Assembly (NCBI GenBank): GCA_024291935.2
Contig: CM044320.1
Coordinates: 52,766,001-52,830,000 of the forward strand
Source: Okapia johnstoni
Lineage: Eukaryota; Chordata; Mammalia; Artiodactyla; Giraffidae
Direction: 5' to 3'
Length of the DNA stretch: 64,000 nt
How positions within the stretch are numbered: the stretch's first letter is position 1; every line of letters starts with the position of its first letter. A program made the position numbers and the translations under genes. Of the stretch, positions 43,901-44,960 are shown in pieces. The notes under the pieces are model-generated. The model was not told the origin of the DNA. It saw only the letters and a program-made list of their open reading frames with translations, and made no database searches.

Positions 43901-44487
43901 TTGGAGAAGGAAATGGCAACCCACTCCAATGTTCTTGCCTGGAGAATCCCAGGGACGGGGGATCCTGGTGGGCTGACGTCTATAGGGTCACACAGAGTCG
44001 GACACGACTGAAGCGACTTAGCAGCGGCAGCAGCCGGGCCCTTTGGCCAGGTTGTGCATCCGCAACACCGACCAGCTCCAGGGACCACAGCCTGCCTCCT
44101 CAGAACATCTCCTCTGGCCCTGGGAGTTGCTTTCTCCGGACAGCACCCGCCCCAGGGCCCTGCCTTTGCTTACCAAAGCCGGTGGAACTCATATTTCTGT
44201 TCCTCCGTTGTAGCTAAAGCCTTCTTTCTCTTCATGAAGCCTAGCAACTCCTGAATCTCCTTCTCACAGGAGGCCAGGAGTGGGTTTTTTGCGTCCAGCG
44301 GCCCATAAAATACTGCGAGGGGCAACAAGTCCTCGCGGCCGGTCGAGCGAGACACTGGGCTCAGAGAGCTCGCCTTCGACTCCAGGGGCGACTTCGAGAT
44401 CGCAGTAGAGGGCGGGGGCGGGGTCGGCGGCGACACGGAGGGAGACACGTTTGGTGAACAGACCGAGCAGGTGCCTTGTGCCGCCAT
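2105..44487 (-). CDS. CFAP54: CFAP54, N-terminal part (coding exons 1-11, gene continues past base 1)
   Basis: Cilia and flagella associated protein 54 belongs to the C1d projection of the ciliary central apparatus; the Chlamydomonas FAP54 complex and mouse mutants with hydrocephalus, airway and sperm-flagellum defects are established knowledge. I assembled the join complement(2105..2261, 2349..2530, 5049..5247, 10613..10714, 10833..10946, 12735..12878, 17794..17852, 25867..26038, 29498..29641, 33845..33950, 44174..44487). Every junction has AG acceptor and GT donor, phases agree at all ten joins, and there is no internal stop over 564 codons. The peptide matches my memory of the N-terminal helical region of mammalian CFAP54 (e.g. 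[40 protein letters not shown]). Human CFAP54 is about 3,100 residues, so roughly one fifth is here. No membrane segment or signal peptide is seen, as expected for an axonemal protein. Confidence 0.95.
2262..2348 (-). other. CFAP54 intron 10 (87 bp)
   Basis: Very short intron with GTAATA donor and a T-rich acceptor tract ending CTTAG. No other content. Confidence 0.9.
2349..2530 (-). CDS. CFAP54: CFAP54 exon 10 (residues 452-512)
   Basis: 182 bp. The acceptor is TTTTCTAG before 2530; the donor GTAATA starts at 2348. After completing Met452 it reads [20 protein letters not shown], then a Lys-rich stretch and [19 protein letters not shown]. The intron to exon 11 is only 87 bp. Confidence 0.94.
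2698..2831 (+). mobile_element. CHR-type SINE
   Basis: CTTTCCTGGTGGTCCAGTGG head, degenerate B box GGTTTGATCCCTGG, and an A-rich tail near 2810-2831. Confidence 0.8.
2851..3105 (+). mobile_element. Bov-tA SINE, composite with a partial second unit
   Basis: A partial BovA unit (TCAGGAAGATATCCTGGAG to CCAGTATTCTTAG) is followed by a tRNA-Glu-like head (A box TGGCTCATACGGTAAAG, B box GGGTTCGATCCCTGG) and a second BovA part ending CACGACTGAGTGACTTTCAC. The Pol III boxes are those of the SINE, not a functional tRNA. Confidence 0.85.
4015..4232 (+). mobile_element. Bov-tA SINE
   Basis: GGCTTCCCAGGTGGTGCTAG head, B box GGGTTCGATCCCTG and terminal GGAGCGACTTAGCAACACAG. Confidence 0.88.
4330..4960 (+). 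mobile_element. Old L1 ORF2 fragment
   Basis: A conceptual reading at 4365-4430 gives [20 protein letters not shown], which resembles the segment just before the L1 reverse transcriptase palm. The rest is degraded, with frame breaks. Ancient L1 (L1M type), no coding capacity. Confidence 0.55.
5049..5247 (-). CDS. CFAP54: CFAP54 exon 9 (residues 386-451 and 1 nt of codon 452)
   Basis: 199 bp. The acceptor ATTCCAG follows a run of 13 T on the gene strand; the donor GTAAAT starts at 5048. It reads [20 protein letters not shown], passes [15 protein letters not shown], and ends [10 protein letters not shown] plus one base. [10 protein letters not shown] and SDSNRR are landmarks of the family. The single terminal base joins TG of exon 10 to give Met452. 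Confidence 0.95.
5255..5267 (-). promoter_or_regulatory. T13 homopolymer in exon 9 splice acceptor tract
   Basis: Thirteen A on the + strand form a pure T13 polypyrimidine tract on the gene strand, followed by ATTCCAG at the exon 9 border. Confidence 0.8.
5578..5722 (+). mobile_element. hAT non-autonomous fossil, MER5A-like
   Basis: ACTCAAACTTGAGTTGCCTA head, internal GAGTCTGGGTGGAGCATTTT, and GGTCCCCAAACTCAAACTGG at the far end resemble the MER5A DNA transposon. Divergent. Confidence 0.6.
6176..6194 (+). repeat. Poly(A) run
   Basis: Nearly pure A of about 18 nt; possibly the tail of a lost retroposon, no body seen. Confidence 0.7.
6222..6742 (+). mobile_element. L1 3' UTR, interrupted by a BovB fragment
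   Basis: GGTGGAATGAATTGGGAGAT up to ATATACACTACTAC is the L1 3' UTR; it resumes at TGTGTAAAATATATAGCTAG and ends GTGATTATACTCCAATTAAG. The gap is filled by BovB sequence. Confidence 0.75.
6285..6530 (+). mobile_element. BovB (RTE LINE) 3' end
   Basis: Starts AACTCTAATACTTTGGCCAC and includes AAGACCCTGATGCTGGGAAA and GAGATGGTTGGATGGCATCA, ending at a degenerate CTGATCTGAACTG tail. Same sequence as the 3' part of the BovB copies at 37.6 and 57.2 kb. Strongly 5' truncated. Confidence 0.88.
6900..7560. repeat. AT-rich old repeat, probably L1-like remnant
   Basis: AT-rich; the part 7330-7560 (ATCTGGCAATATACATCAAG, GGATTGGGAAACAACTAAAA, GGTACATGTAC) resembles the end of an old L1 ORF2. Assignment is tentative. 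Confidence 0.35.
7594..7783 (-). mobile_element. Bov-tA SINE (antisense)
   Basis: Reverse orientation: the BovA part (GTGAAAGTGAAAGTCACAGT ... CAGGCCAGAATACTGGAGTG) comes first, then a complementary B box (GGAATCGAACCAGGGTC) and tRNA head. Confidence 0.87.
7920..8400 (+). repeat. L2 and MIR fragments
   Basis: 7920-8185 reads like the L2 3' end with a TGAATGAATG tail. 8200-8300 contains GAGCTATGTGCCAGGAACAT and ACATGTAACTCATTTAATCA, the MIR/MIRb core region. Very divergent. Confidence 0.5.
8950..9085 (+). repeat. MIR-family SINE fragment
   Basis: Contains TTTTCCCATCTGTAATAGAA, GGGACTGAACCAAATGATTT and CCTTTCCAGGTTCTGAGATT, the usual core and 3' half of an old mammalian MIR-type repeat. Confidence 0.55.
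9473..9520 (+). repeat. Tandem duplication, 2 x 24 bp
   Basis: CCTAGGTCCCCTCTAGCAGA followed by ACGA, repeated once directly with two substitutions. The 24-bp unit is not part of any SINE I recognise. Confidence 0.85.
9667..9858 (-). mobile_element. Bov-tA SINE (antisense) with target-site duplication
   Basis: BovA part GTCACTAAGTTGTGTCCGAC, complementary B box and head ending AGAAGCCC. Flanked by CTACATCCT at 9658-9666 and 9859-9867. Confidence 0.88.
10175..10315 (-). mobile_element. L1 3' UTR fragment (antisense)
   Basis: TTACAATGTTGTGTTGGTTT, CTGCTGTACAACAAGGTGAA and CTCTAGGTCATCACAGAT are the complement of the L1 3' UTR also present at 6530-6742. Confidence 0.75.
10327..10530 (-). mobile_element. 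Bov-tA SINE (antisense)
   Basis: From GGTGAAAGTGTTAGTTGTAG through GGATTTTCCAAGTAAAGAGT to the head GAGCCACCAGGGAAGCC. Confidence 0.85.
10613..10714 (-). CDS. CFAP54: CFAP54 exon 8 (residues 352-385)
   Basis: 102 bp, phase 0. The acceptor is GAGGCAG before 10714; the donor GTAAGT starts at 10612. It reads [20 protein letters not shown], then [14 protein letters not shown]: a basic, Lys/Arg-rich segment. It follows exon 7 closely and is followed by the 5.4-kb intron 8. Confidence 0.94.
10715..10832 (-). other. CFAP54 intron 7 (118 bp)
   Basis: Short intron with GTATAA donor and GAGGCAG acceptor; no other content. Confidence 0.9.
10833..10946 (-). CDS. CFAP54: CFAP54 exon 7 (residues 314-351)
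   Basis: 114 bp, phase 0. The acceptor is CATGTAG before 10946; the donor GTATAA starts at 10832. It reads [20 protein letters not shown], then [18 protein letters not shown]. The first half is a predicted amphipathic helix, the second a polar linker. It is separated from exon 8 by a 118-bp intron. Confidence 0.93.
11330..11440 (+). repeat. L2 3'-end fragment
   Basis: CCACTAAATTGTGAGGTCCT, CAGTACCCAACATACAGAAA and GTATTTATTAATATCTGA follow the L2 tail pattern. Divergent. Confidence 0.5.
12495..12720 (-). mobile_element. Bov-tA SINE beside exon 6 splice donor
   Basis: Reverse orientation, from GCACGCATGCATGCTAAGTC to the head CACCTGGAAAGCCC. Target-site duplication AAAAAGTGGCCT (12483-12494) and AAAAAGTAGCCT (12721-12732). 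The second copy covers intron positions +3 to +14 of the exon 6 donor. Confidence 0.9.
12735..12878 (-). CDS. CFAP54: CFAP54 exon 6 (residues 266-313)
   Basis: 144 bp, phase 0 at both ends. The acceptor is TTCAG before 12878; the donor GTAGGC starts at 12734. It reads [20 protein letters not shown], then [20 protein letters not shown] and CQAGVHGE, a Cys/Tyr/Trp-rich helical segment strongly conserved in CFAP54. A Bov-tA SINE sits only 14 nt inside the following intron, next to the donor. Confidence 0.96.
13180..13493 (-). mobile_element. Bov-tA SINE, composite (antisense)
   Basis: One BovA part (GAAAGTTACTCAGTCATGTC) is followed by two successive complementary B boxes and heads (near 13310-13370 and 13430-13490), separated by a shortened BovA segment. 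Confidence 0.85.
14405..14545 (+). repeat. MIR-like fragment
   Basis: GAAGTGACAGAGCTGGGGCT, GGAATTCGGGCTCTGGACTC and GTTCCCACTACACAGGGC look like a very old mammalian repeat. Confidence 0.45.
14648..14664 (+). repeat. Poly(A) run
   Basis: Pure A of about 16 nt without a recognisable retroposon body upstream. Confidence 0.7.
15329..15484 (+). mobile_element. CHR-type SINE with target-site duplication
   Basis: GGACTTCCCTGGTGGTCCAG head, GATTCCTGATCAGGGAACTA, and AAATAAATAAAA tail. Flanked by GAAAATATTCAA (15317-15328) and GAAAATATTTCAA (15485-15497). Confidence 0.85.
15625..15850 (+). repeat. MIR SINE
   Basis: CAACCTTGAGCAAATTAACC, CAGCTTCCTCATCTGTAAGA and GGATTCAATGAGATGATATG are the MIR core, followed by a degraded 3' end. 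Confidence 0.75.
17202..17346. repeat. Unclassified repeat, copy A (direct repeat of 18102-18252)
   Basis: Begins GTACTGGTCAGTGCGAATCT, continues TACTATAAAACAACATCAGC and ends near CTCCACAGCAAGTCA. Matches copy B over the full length with scattered substitutions and small indels. I do not recognise the family. Confidence 0.8.
17794..17852 (-). CDS. CFAP54: CFAP54 exon 5 (residues 246-265, microexon-like)
   Basis: Only 59 bp and too short to stand out as an open frame. It was found by looking for the missing segment between exons 4 and 6. The acceptor is CATCTAG before 17852; the donor GTATGA starts at 17793. It reads (G)[19 protein letters not shown], and 172 + 59 is divisible by three, so exons 4 and 5 together keep the phase. 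Skipping it alone would shift the frame. It is bracketed by two copies of an unclassified repeat, at 17202-17346 and 18102-18252. Confidence 0.92.
18102..18252. repeat. Unclassified repeat, copy B (direct repeat of 17202-17346)
   Basis: Begins GTACTGGTCAGTGAGAATCT, then TACTATAAAACAAAGCCAGC, and ends near CTCCATAGCAAGACATA. Same orientation as copy A, 900 bp away; exon 5 lies between them. Confidence 0.8.
19978..20513 (-). mobile_element. BovB (RTE LINE), 5' truncated, with target-site duplication
   Basis: Reverse orientation: 3' tail (TTCAGTTCAG)n first, then the C-terminal ORF complement. Reading the minus strand gives the BovB C-terminal pattern ([20 protein letters not shown]) in an open 170-codon stretch. 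Target duplication TTCAGATGTCTCAG at 19964-19977 and 20514-20527. Confidence 0.92.
20578..20622 (+). repeat. Long target-site duplication of the L1, 5' copy
   Basis: About 45 bp, beginning AAAATTGCAGCCCAAGCCCC, repeated at 23797-23841 with one difference (T versus C at 20615/23834). Confidence 0.9.
20623..23796 (+). mobile_element. L1 LINE, 5' truncated, ORF2 remnant and 3' UTR
   Basis: About 3.2 kb, starting inside ORF2 ahead of the reverse transcriptase. The catalytic FADD is present at 21671-21682. ORF2 is broken by frame changes near 21165, 21430, 21830 and 22140; the longest intact piece is 231 codons (22152-22847). ORF1 and the endonuclease domain are absent. The 3' UTR ends AGCCTCCAATTAAAATAAAT with an A-rich tail. 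Non-functional but fairly young, judging by the near-identical flanking duplication. Confidence 0.93.
23797..23841 (+). repeat. Long target-site duplication of the L1, 3' copy
   Basis: Second copy directly after the A-rich L1 tail. The exact left edge is blurred by the A-rich tail. Confidence 0.9.
23878..24089 (+). mobile_element. Bov-tA SINE with target-site duplication
   Basis: GGGGCTTTCCAGGTGGCTCA head and B box GGGTTTGATCCCTGG. Flanked by ATAGCTCTCATC at 23866-23877 and 24090-24101. It is inserted in the L2. Confidence 0.9.
24258..24640 (+). mobile_element. Old L1 ORF2/3' end fragment
   Basis: CAACCCCACTCCTGGGCATA, GAAAACTCTCACCCGGGTCT and CTACAGAATTATCTGTGAGG parallel the L1 segment at 23085-23180 but are much more diverged. 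Confidence 0.6.
25505..25586. mobile_element. Mariner-type MITE, perfect-stem palindrome
   Basis: Left arm 25510-25531 (TTGGCCAAAAAGTTTGTTCA, GG) and right arm 25558-25579 pair over 22 bp with one mismatch, around a 26-nt loop. The right edge reads GGCCAACCTAATA, ending in the TA expected for a mariner target. The palindrome resembles the hairpins of the ruminant miR-2284/2285 families. Confidence 0.8.
25867..26038 (-). CDS. CFAP54: CFAP54 exon 4 (residues 189-245 and 1 nt of codon 246)
   Basis: 172 bp. The acceptor is TTTCAG just before 26038, behind a T-rich tract; the donor GTATAT starts at 25866. It reads [20 protein letters not shown] onward and ends [15 protein letters not shown] plus the first base of Gly246. 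[11 protein letters not shown] is a well conserved landmark. The donor GTATAT is weaker than the GTAAGT consensus. Confidence 0.95.
26168..26382 (+). mobile_element. MaLR LTR fragment (MST/MLT1 type)
   Basis: CTGAAGGTTTGTGTCCCTCC, AAATGTATATGTTGAAACCT, then CTCACCAGACACAGAGTCTT, a polyadenylation-like AGCAATAAATG and GGCTATAGCAGCCTTACTGG. The middle of the LTR is deleted. A very old non-coding retroviral fossil. Confidence 0.75.
27560..28612 (+). mobile_element. Old LTR, split by a BovB insertion
   Basis: 5' half 27560-27828 (e.g. CCAGGGAAGGGGAGAGGGGC, CCAATGGCCAATGATTCAAT); 3' half 28145-28612 with AATAAA at 28309-28314 and GACTGAACCCTTAACCTGTG. I recognise it as a mammalian LTR family but cannot name it with certainty. 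Confidence 0.6.
27829..28144 (+). mobile_element. BovB (RTE LINE) 3' end with target-site duplication
   Basis: Begins TCTTGGACTGCAAGGAGATC and ends GGTGACTGAACAACAA. Flanked by CAATGAAGCCTC at 27817-27828 and 28145-28156. More diverged than the other BovB copies. Confidence 0.9.
28790..29010 (+). repeat. MIR SINE
   Basis: GTTTCTTATCTGTAAAAGAG, CATCTCTTAGGACTGCAATG and GCACATGGTAACTGCTCAAC give a nearly complete MIR. Confidence 0.75.
29105..29272 (+). repeat. MIR fragment followed by (AAT)n
   Basis: TATACAATAGGGATAATAAC and CATAGAGTTATTGTGAGGAG are MIR; the 3' end runs into ATAATAATAATAATAATAAA at 29249-29268, the usual MIR-associated simple repeat. Confidence 0.7.
29498..29641 (-). CDS. CFAP54: CFAP54 exon 3 (residues 141-188)
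   Basis: 144 bp, phase 0 at both ends. The acceptor is a T-rich tract ending TTTCAG at 29642; the donor GTAAGA starts at 29497. The translation begins [17 protein letters not shown] and ends [13 protein letters not shown]. The last residues (AAHT) differ most from the human version I remember; the length of 48 codons is the same. Skipping this exon would keep the frame. Confidence 0.93.
29715..29925 (+). mobile_element. Bov-tA SINE
   Basis: GGGTTTCCCAGGTGGCGCTA head, B box GGGTTTGATCCCTGG, terminal ACTGAAGCAACTTAGCACAC. Confidence 0.88.
29990..30115 (+). repeat. MIR fragment
   Basis: GGCAATTCATGTGCATTATT, TAATTCTCCTCACAACAAAC and CAATTGTGAGATGAG; the core of a MIR. Confidence 0.5.
30265..30396 (+). 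repeat. Purine-rich low-complexity tract
   Basis: Long GA-rich stretch with GGAAGGAAGGAAAGAAAGAA near 30361. Probably a degenerate (GGAA)n/(GAAA)n satellite. Confidence 0.75.
31163..31298 (-). mobile_element. Bov-tA SINE fragment (antisense)
   Basis: GGAATTCTCCAGGCAAGAAT through complementary B box to ACCACCAGGGAAGCC. The 3' half of the BovA part is missing. Confidence 0.82.
31846..32592 (+). mobile_element. BovB (RTE LINE), 5' truncated
   Basis: From GTGGCAGAAAGCAAAGAACT to the 3' end GTCGGACACAACTGAGACTG. The reading frame resembles the BovB C-terminal region for about 116 codons (31850-32200), then breaks. Begins just downstream of the YADD motif, so the catalytic site is lost. Confidence 0.9.
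32600..33050 (+). mobile_element. Endogenous retrovirus solo LTR-like element
   Basis: Contains GGGATGGTTGGGACCCCCAA, a TATA-like CTCATAAATATCCC near 32895, AATAAA at 32966-32971 and a short U5-like end finishing GGCTTGGTAACA near 33050. This order (promoter, polyadenylation signal, end CA) is that of a class-I-like LTR. No flanking coding sequence and no clear target duplication found; borders are approximate. Confidence 0.5.
33774..33797 (+). repeat. (AAT)n microsatellite
   Basis: About eight AAT units, roughly 50 bp inside intron 2 from the exon 2 donor. Confidence 0.9.
33845..33950 (-). CDS. CFAP54: CFAP54 exon 2 (residues 105-140)
   Basis: 106 bp. The acceptor AG is at 33952-33951 and the donor GTAAGT starts at 33844. 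The first base completes Cys105; the frame then reads [20 protein letters not shown] and ends [10 protein letters not shown] at a codon boundary. [13 protein letters not shown] is the peptide that first identified the gene. The exon belongs to the helical N-terminal domain (Pfam calls this region a CFAP54/DUF4486 family). An (AAT)n run lies about 50 bp inside intron 2. Confidence 0.95.
34040..35020 (-). mobile_element. L1 3' end (antisense)
   Basis: TTAGTTTGTATTGGGGAATA, GTAGGTCCTTGTTGGTTATC and GATGCCCTCCAAGTCTATCC are the complement of an L1 3' UTR and ORF2 end. A (TG)18 run sits inside. Confidence 0.75.
34874..34910 (+). repeat. (TG)18 microsatellite
   Basis: Uninterrupted TG dinucleotides, followed by TCATGTGTGTGTCAC. 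Confidence 0.95.
35025..36660 (-). mobile_element. Old L1 ORF2/3' end (antisense)
   Basis: GATTCCCCTATATACTATTA, AGATGCCATATAGTTGGAAT, TGGCTTTACCAATTTGCATT and TGTTCCTTTGATCTGTCTGT are complement motifs of the L1 3' half. No open frame. It could be one old element with the block before it, or two. Confidence 0.75.
36690..36920 (+). repeat. MIR/L2 tail fragments
   Basis: CCCAAATATACAGCTGATCA (MIR-like), then GCACTCAATAAATACTTGTT with AAATGAATGGATGAA, an L2/MIR end. Confidence 0.55.
37196..37579 (+). mobile_element. MaLR LTR (MST/MLT1 type)
   Basis: CTCAAAATTCACATGTTGAA, GCCCTAATCCCCGTGTGGCT, CTCACCAGAAACTGACACTG, and GCTATGGAAGCCCAAACTGA at the 3' end. Nearly full length; non-coding retroviral fossil. 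Confidence 0.85.
37580..38668 (+). mobile_element. BovB (RTE LINE) with reverse transcriptase remnant
   Basis: Begins in the finger/palm region (TACGCCAAGCCTTTGACTGT) and ends GAGCAACTGAACTGAACTGA. One open frame of 170 codons (37776-38288) contains the intact catalytic YADD at 37887-37898. Upstream it is frame-broken and the endonuclease is absent, so it is dead. Confidence 0.92.
38678..38803 (+). mobile_element. Bov-tA SINE, 3' truncated
   Basis: GGGCTTCCCAGATGGCTCAG head, degenerate B box and end CTCCAGTATTCT. Directly follows the BovB. Confidence 0.85.
38948..39252 (+). mobile_element. Bov-tA SINE dimer
   Basis: Two tRNA-like heads (38953 on and 39072 on), each with an intact-looking B box (GGTTCGATTCCTGG and GGTTCGATCCCTGG), then one full BovA part. 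Possible target duplication TAAATGAT on both sides (38940 and 39268). Confidence 0.88.
40205..40775 (+). repeat. L2 LINE 3' half
   Basis: TGGCCTCTAAAACCTTGCAC, TTTATCACTTTCTAGGACAC, CTCTAGAATATAAGCACCAA and TTCATTGCTGTATCCCCAGG follow the L2 3' end in order. Confidence 0.75.
40898..41116 (+). mobile_element. Bov-tA SINE with target-site duplication
   Basis: GCTTCCATGGTGGCTCAGTG head to CAGCAACAACAACA. Flanked by TGCAGGCCCT at 40888-40897 and 41117-41126. It splits an L2/MIR tail that resumes GGCATATAGTAGGCACTCAA. Confidence 0.9.
41320..41900 (+). repeat. Unnamed old mammalian repeat
   Basis: GCTAGATGCTAGAGATACAG, CAAGAAGCTTACATTCTAAC and GGTCACCCTGATTGCTATGT match a pattern common in mammalian introns; similar wording recurs at 26525-27200. 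I cannot name the family. Confidence 0.45.
41989..42217 (+). mobile_element. Bov-tA SINE with target-site duplication
   Basis: GCTTCGCAGGTGGCGCTAGT head to GAACCGACTTAGCACATATG. Flanked by ATGTAGCTT at 41980-41988 and 42218-42226. Confidence 0.9.
42240..42990 (+). repeat. L2 LINE, long fragment
   Basis: CTCTCTTCTCCATCTACACT, CATATGCTGATGAATCCCAA, CTTATCCAACTGCCTACATA and ATATCTAAAAACTAACTCTT are L2 ORF2 end and 3' UTR. No open frame of note. Confidence 0.8.
43759..44033 (+). mobile_element. Bov-A2 SINE with target-site duplication
   Basis: Two BovA monomers (starting GAGAAGGCAATGGCAACCCA and GAGAAGGAAATGGCAACCCA) and a CAGCGGCAGCAG end. Flanked by CCGGGCCCTTT at 43748-43758 and 44034-44044. 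It ends about 140 bp from exon 1. Confidence 0.92.
44174..44487 (-). CDS. CFAP54: CFAP54 exon 1 (start codon, residues 1-104 and 2 nt of codon 105)
   Basis: The ATG at 44487-44485 lies in a strong Kozak context (A at -3, G at +4) and is the first ATG of this frame; the frame stays open upstream only through a GTG at 44526, which is not taken as the start. The protein begins [12 protein letters not shown]. Residues about 10-50 are Ser/Pro rich with a TPPPPST stretch and look disordered. Conserved sequence starts near [15 protein letters not shown] and continues through [20 protein letters not shown] to EFHR at the end. The exon stops at 44174 before GTAAGC (intron phase 2; codon 105 is TG|T, Cys). 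It lies inside the CpG island, so its base composition differs sharply from all later exons. Confidence 0.93.
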
Positions 44488-44600
44488 GTTGACGAGACCC
44501 GGGCCAGTCCCGGGGTATGTGTACACGCGGTTGCCTGGCGACGGTCTCGTGGTAACCAGGCATCCCTCGAGCTCTCGGGAAAAAACAGCGGCCCCTGGAG
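44285..44600. other. CpG island over CFAP54 exon 1 and 5' flank
   Basis: I count about 30 CpG dinucleotides by eye in roughly 315 bp, against almost none in most of the window. It spans coding exon 1 and the proximal promoter, with a GC-box-like G-rich stretch near 44411-44430. CpG islands normally mark a promoter; this supports the assigned gene start. Confidence 0.85.
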
Positions 44601-44620
44601 GGCAAAAGAAGAAAAACCTT
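44488..44620 (-). promoter_or_regulatory. CFAP54: CFAP54 5' flank / CpG promoter
   Basis: GC-rich, TATA-less sequence immediately upstream of the start codon, containing an X-box-like RFX motif. The transcription start cannot be placed by eye. Beyond about 44620 base composition returns to the AT-rich background. Confidence 0.75.
44530..44542 (+). promoter_or_regulatory. X-box-like RFX binding motif
   Basis: GTTGCC-T-GGCGAC: two RFX half-sites facing each other with a 1-nt spacer; the second differs from GGCAAC by one base. It lies 43 bp upstream of the CFAP54 ATG. A further half-site, GGTAAC, is at 44551-44556. RFX factors with FOXJ1 activate motile-cilium genes, so the motif fits the gene's function. 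Binding is inferred. Confidence 0.7.
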
Positions 44621-44759
44621 GTCCAGAAAGCGATGTTACTCCTGAGGTGTTTTTGCTCTCTTGCTCACCGCTGGATGTGATAACTGAGAGGATTCTGGAG
44701 AGAGAGCGAGTAGGAGAGCCAGAAACAGGATCACATATTCAAACTATGCTTTTTCCATT

Positions 44760-44960
44760 TCGACCACTTAATAATGATGCTCATTAATATATGCCAGGAG
44801 TTATTCTAAGCATTTGAAACAAGTAATCTCATTTACCTCATTTAATCATCATTATAACTTTGCAATTTAGGATATTATTAATATCTCCATTTCACAGTTT
44901 AAGAAACCAAAGTTTAGGGAGGTTTAGTAATTTGACTAAGGTCAGAGTAAACTGTTGGAG
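44760..44960 (+). repeat. MIR SINE
   Basis: ATATGCCAGGAGTTATTCTA, CAAGTAATCTCATTTACCTC, CATTTCACAGTTTAAGAAAC and AATTTGACTAAGGTCAGAGT follow a MIR in antisense-type core order; the first repeat upstream of the promoter. Confidence 0.65.

Larger units (their letters stand above)
33951..44173 (-). other. CFAP54 intron 1 and its content
   Basis: 10,223 bp, the largest intron here. It holds L1 (34040-36660), a MaLR LTR, a BovB, several SINEs and two L2 blocks. Nothing recognised in 36930-37190, 39280-40200 and 43000-43745. Confidence 0.85.

Noticed and set aside
44488..44526. Upstream extension of CFAP54 exon 1 (13 codons) starting at 44526
   Set aside because: The codon at 44526 is GTG, not ATG. 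The ATG at 44487 has a strong Kozak context and matches the expected MAA start.
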